Assembly (NCBI RefSeq): GCF_030268225.1
Contig: NZ_BSQG01000005.1
Location: forward strand, 438,156 to 502,155
Direction of reading: 5' to 3'
DNA: 64,000 bases
From: Nocardiopsis ansamitocini
GTDB lineage: Bacteria; Actinomycetota; Actinomycetes; Streptosporangiales; Streptosporangiaceae
Part shown: positions 62,141-64,000 of the stretch, piece by piece
How positions within the stretch are numbered: the stretch's first letter is position 1
How the letters are laid out: each line of letters starts with the position of its first letter
Notes under the pieces: model-generated
What the model was told of the DNA's origin: nothing
The model's database searches: none
What the model saw: the letters and a program-made list of their open reading frames with translations, nothing else
Made by a program: the position numbers and the translations under genes

Positions 62141-62337
62141 AATTTTCCTCCCCCCATCCGAGCAACCCACAATTCAACTCGAACAATCAATTTACACACG
62201 AAGAACAGCAACGAAACAGCTGTATGGAAGAACCATCGACGGCAACCAGGCCGATCCCCCAGCACACACCCGAGAACAGAAAGCTGTACGGTCGTTCCGA
62301 TTGTTTGCGACCATTGAATCCACCGCAAGACAAATCG

Positions 62338-62359
62338 TGAGTGATCTAGATCACTCACC
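62338..62359. promoter_or_regulatory. 22-bp perfect palindrome, candidate pathway operator
   Basis: GTGAGTGATCT followed by its exact reverse complement AGATCACTCAC. It lies 198 bp before the LuxR ATG and 290 bp before the NRPS GTG. Length and symmetry fit a dimeric activator or repressor such as a LuxR-type protein. Confidence 0.75.
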
Positions 62360-62572
62360 ATTTAACAGCGAGTTCCGGGGCACGGAATCCGTAGCTTTAC
62401 CTGCAAGTCGAGAAGATGATCTTCATCCCGATGATCATCCCCTCCAAACCAACTCCTATATTTCTTAAATATTAACGATCAGCGCATTGACCTGCGAAAT
62501 TTCCGCGTAGTCGGCACAGCGCCTACTTGATCACGCAGTGGCCGAACCAGAGGGCAATCTTTTATCTTTCCG

Positions 62573-62638
62573 ATGGAATGTCCAGCTCACTGGGCCGAGC
62601 AGTCCGCGAGCGCCCTTCTTTCCACCGGAAACGCGTAA
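62573..62638 (+). CDS. Possible 21-residue leader peptide upstream of the NRPS
   Basis: ATG at 62573 opens a 21-codon frame (starts MECPAHWAEQ, ends LLSTGNA) stopping 11 nt before the NRPS GTG, its stop codon overlapping the NRPS ribosome site. TTTTATCTTT lies just upstream. It has no recognisable RiPP motif. It could couple translation into the NRPS or be chance. Confidence 0.2.
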   Translation: MECPAHWAEQSASALLSTGNA

Positions 62639-62649
62639 AGGGGTATTCA

Positions 62650-64000
62650 GTGAACCCTGTCGGAACGAAGCACACCCTTGATGTGCCACGCCTGGCCGAC
62701 CAGATCCGGCCAAGCGTGTACCAGAACGACATCTGGGCTGCCGAATCCCGTATGCCGGGCAGCCCCCAGTTCAACGTCGTCATCAATGAACGCTTGGAAG
62801 GCGTCACGGACCGTGATCTGCTGAAGGCGTGCACAGTACGCGCGCTGCGTCGGCATGACGCTTTTCGCATGAGAATCACCGAGGACGAGGAAGGCATTCC
62901 CCGCCTCTGGCCGACCCACCAGGATTCGTGGACACCACGGGTGGAGACGGTCGACCTATCGGCCGAGAAGAATCCCGCCGCGGCGGTGAGCCTGTGGCAG
63001 GAACGCGCCCTGAACCACCCTTTCGAGCAGGGAGACGGTCCTTTGTTCCAAACCGTGCTGCTCGTGGAAAGCCCTACATCCACTCATCTTTACCTAAAAG
63101 CACACCACATCGTCGCCGATGCGTGGGCCTTGAACCAGCTGTCCCTGGAGATCATCTCGGACTATCGAGATCGTCTTGACGGGAGGGTGAGGACCACCAG
63201 CGAACCGAATTCTTTTTTTGCCGAGATCTGCCGGTCGCACGCATACACGACCTCCGTCCAGCAGGAACGCGACCGTAGTTTCCACAGAGAAAACTTGGAC
63301 GGGTTCACACCGGCGCTCTTCACGCGGTCCGCCCCCGGCCGTGCCGAGCGGGGCCGGCACTCCTTCACGATCGACGGCAAGATCGTCAGACGAATCCTGG
63401 AGGCGGGAAGTTCTCCGCTACCCTACCTTGCCACAACGGTCGGCGTCTGGCTCACCCGCGTTCTCCGCTCATCAGAAGTGGTACTGGGAGTTCCTTTTCT
63501 CAACCGGCACAGCACAACCGAAAATAAAATCATAGGTCAGTTCGCCAACAATCTTCCGCTACGGATCCAGGTGGACGAAAAGACCCCGATACTCGATCTC
63601 GCCAGCGCCACCAAAGACCGACTAAGGAAAATGCGCGCGCACGAACGCCTCCCGTTTGGCGAGATCCTCCGTGAAACGGCAGCAGGACCAGGAGGAAGAC
63701 GTCAGCTTTTCGACGTGACCCTCTCCTACATGCGCTATCCGCGTCCCCCTCAGATCTCCGGCCTCGAACGAACGACAACAATCATGGCGCCTGTCCATGA
63801 GGCGAACGTCCTGTCGATCATGGTCCACGCTTTCGAGGACGAGGACGATCTACGCGTCGATCTCGATTATGCCTGCGACGTCTTCGACGAAGATCTCACC
63901 GCCGAGGCGTTCGCCGGACACATCAACGAATTGGTCCGCAAGGGGCTCGACTTGGCAGAGCTGCCGGTGTCGGGCCTATCGATGCTGACCGACTCCGAAT
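62650..64000 (+). CDS. Non-ribosomal peptide synthetase, N-terminal condensation domain (3' end outside window)
   Basis: The frame from GTG 62650 (MNPVGTKHTLDVPRL) stays open to the right edge, 450 codons. The whole visible part is one condensation domain: YQNDIWAAESRMPGSPQFNV near the N-terminus, catalytic HHIVADA at residues 152-158 (canonical HHxxxDG with the Gly replaced by Ala), GVPFLNRHSTTENKIIGQFANNLPLRIQV, and LFDVTLSYMRYP. A leading condensation domain suggests N-acylation of the first residue or continuation from another enzyme. AAGGGG precedes the start. Confidence 0.88.
   Translation, partial: MNPVGTKHTLDVPRLADQIRPSVYQNDIWAAESRMPGSPQFNVVINERLEGVTDRDLLKACTVRALRRHDAFRMRITEDEEGIPRLWPTHQDSWTPRVETVDLSAEKNPAAAVSLWQERALNHPFEQGDGPLFQTVLLVESPTSTHLYLKAHHIVADAWALNQLSLEIISDYRDRLDGRVRTTSEPNSFFAEICRSHAYTTSVQQERDRSFHRENLDGFTPALFTRSAPGRAERGRHSFTIDGKIVRRILEAGSSPLPYLATTVGVWLTRVLRSSEVVLGVPFLNRHSTTENKIIGQFANNLPLRIQVDEKTPILDLASATKDRLRKMRAHERLPFGEILRETAAGPGGRRQLFDVTLSYMRYPRPPQISGLERTTTIMAPVHEANVLSIMVHAFEDEDDLRVDLDYACDVFDEDLTAEAFAGHINELVRKGLDLAELPVSGLSMLTDSE

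Larger units (their letters stand above)
62141..62649. other. AT-rich divergent control region between the LuxR and NRPS genes
   Basis: A 509-bp region with a 22-bp perfect palindrome (62338-62359), clear AT-richness around 62455-62490, a possible 21-codon leader frame (62573-62638) and the NRPS ribosome site AAGGGG before 62650. No larger gene is convincing. Confidence 0.6.

Overview
The window is high-GC actinobacterial DNA. It carries an actinobacterial-type RNase P RNA, many GTG/TTG starts, several apparently leaderless starts, and SARP, AfsR and GlxA type regulators. The gene at 12.3-15.3 kb encodes a CBM2-Ig-GH48 exocellulase of almost the length I recall for Thermobifida fusca Cel48A. 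A perfect copy of the CelR operator (TGGGAGCGCTCCCA) lies upstream of it. Together these point to Nocardiopsaceae, Thermobifida or a close relative. The species is inferred, not proven.

Left part (1-30 kb) is mostly housekeeping. It holds the end of a low-complexity repeat protein, a SulP transporter fused to a beta carbonic anhydrase, rnpB, the conserved Nif3 / zinc-ribbon / RNase H-phosphatase operon, a PanE-like reductase, nfo, the GH48 cellulase, an FKBP and manA. A gluconate module follows (gntP, a FadR-type repressor, gntK) with two matching operators. Next come a TetR-controlled MFS pump with three evenly spaced operators, moeA, three tRNAs (Gly, Cys, Val), a second MFS protein and a DUF418 protein.

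Middle part (30-51 kb) is catabolic and regulatory. It starts with an ArsR-SRPBCC fusion and a sulfite-oxidase-like molybdoenzyme. A 10-kb divergent locus (32.5-42.8 kb) then encodes a polyamine-type ABC importer, two creatinase-like pseudo-M24 hydrolases, an amidohydrolase, an FAD amine oxidase and an Lrp regulator. It looks like an uptake and degradation pathway for an unidentified N-containing compound. After it come a P450-ferredoxin pair with a TetR, DUF1761 and DinB proteins with a WYL regulator, a CPBP protease/TetR pair, and a divergent GlxA/PfpI pair that share a palindrome.

Right part (51-64 kb) looks like accessory DNA. A 0.4-kb internally deleted IS5-type element sits beside a decayed duplicate of the 3' end of the GlxA gene. 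Beyond it is the edge of a secondary-metabolite cluster: TetR, a 957-aa AfsR/SARP regulator, an MFS exporter, a second TetR, an amidase, a PapA-like condensation protein, an AT-rich LuxR/ATPase regulator with an unusual six-cysteine stretch, a 22-bp perfect palindrome, and the first condensation domain of an NRPS that runs off the right edge.
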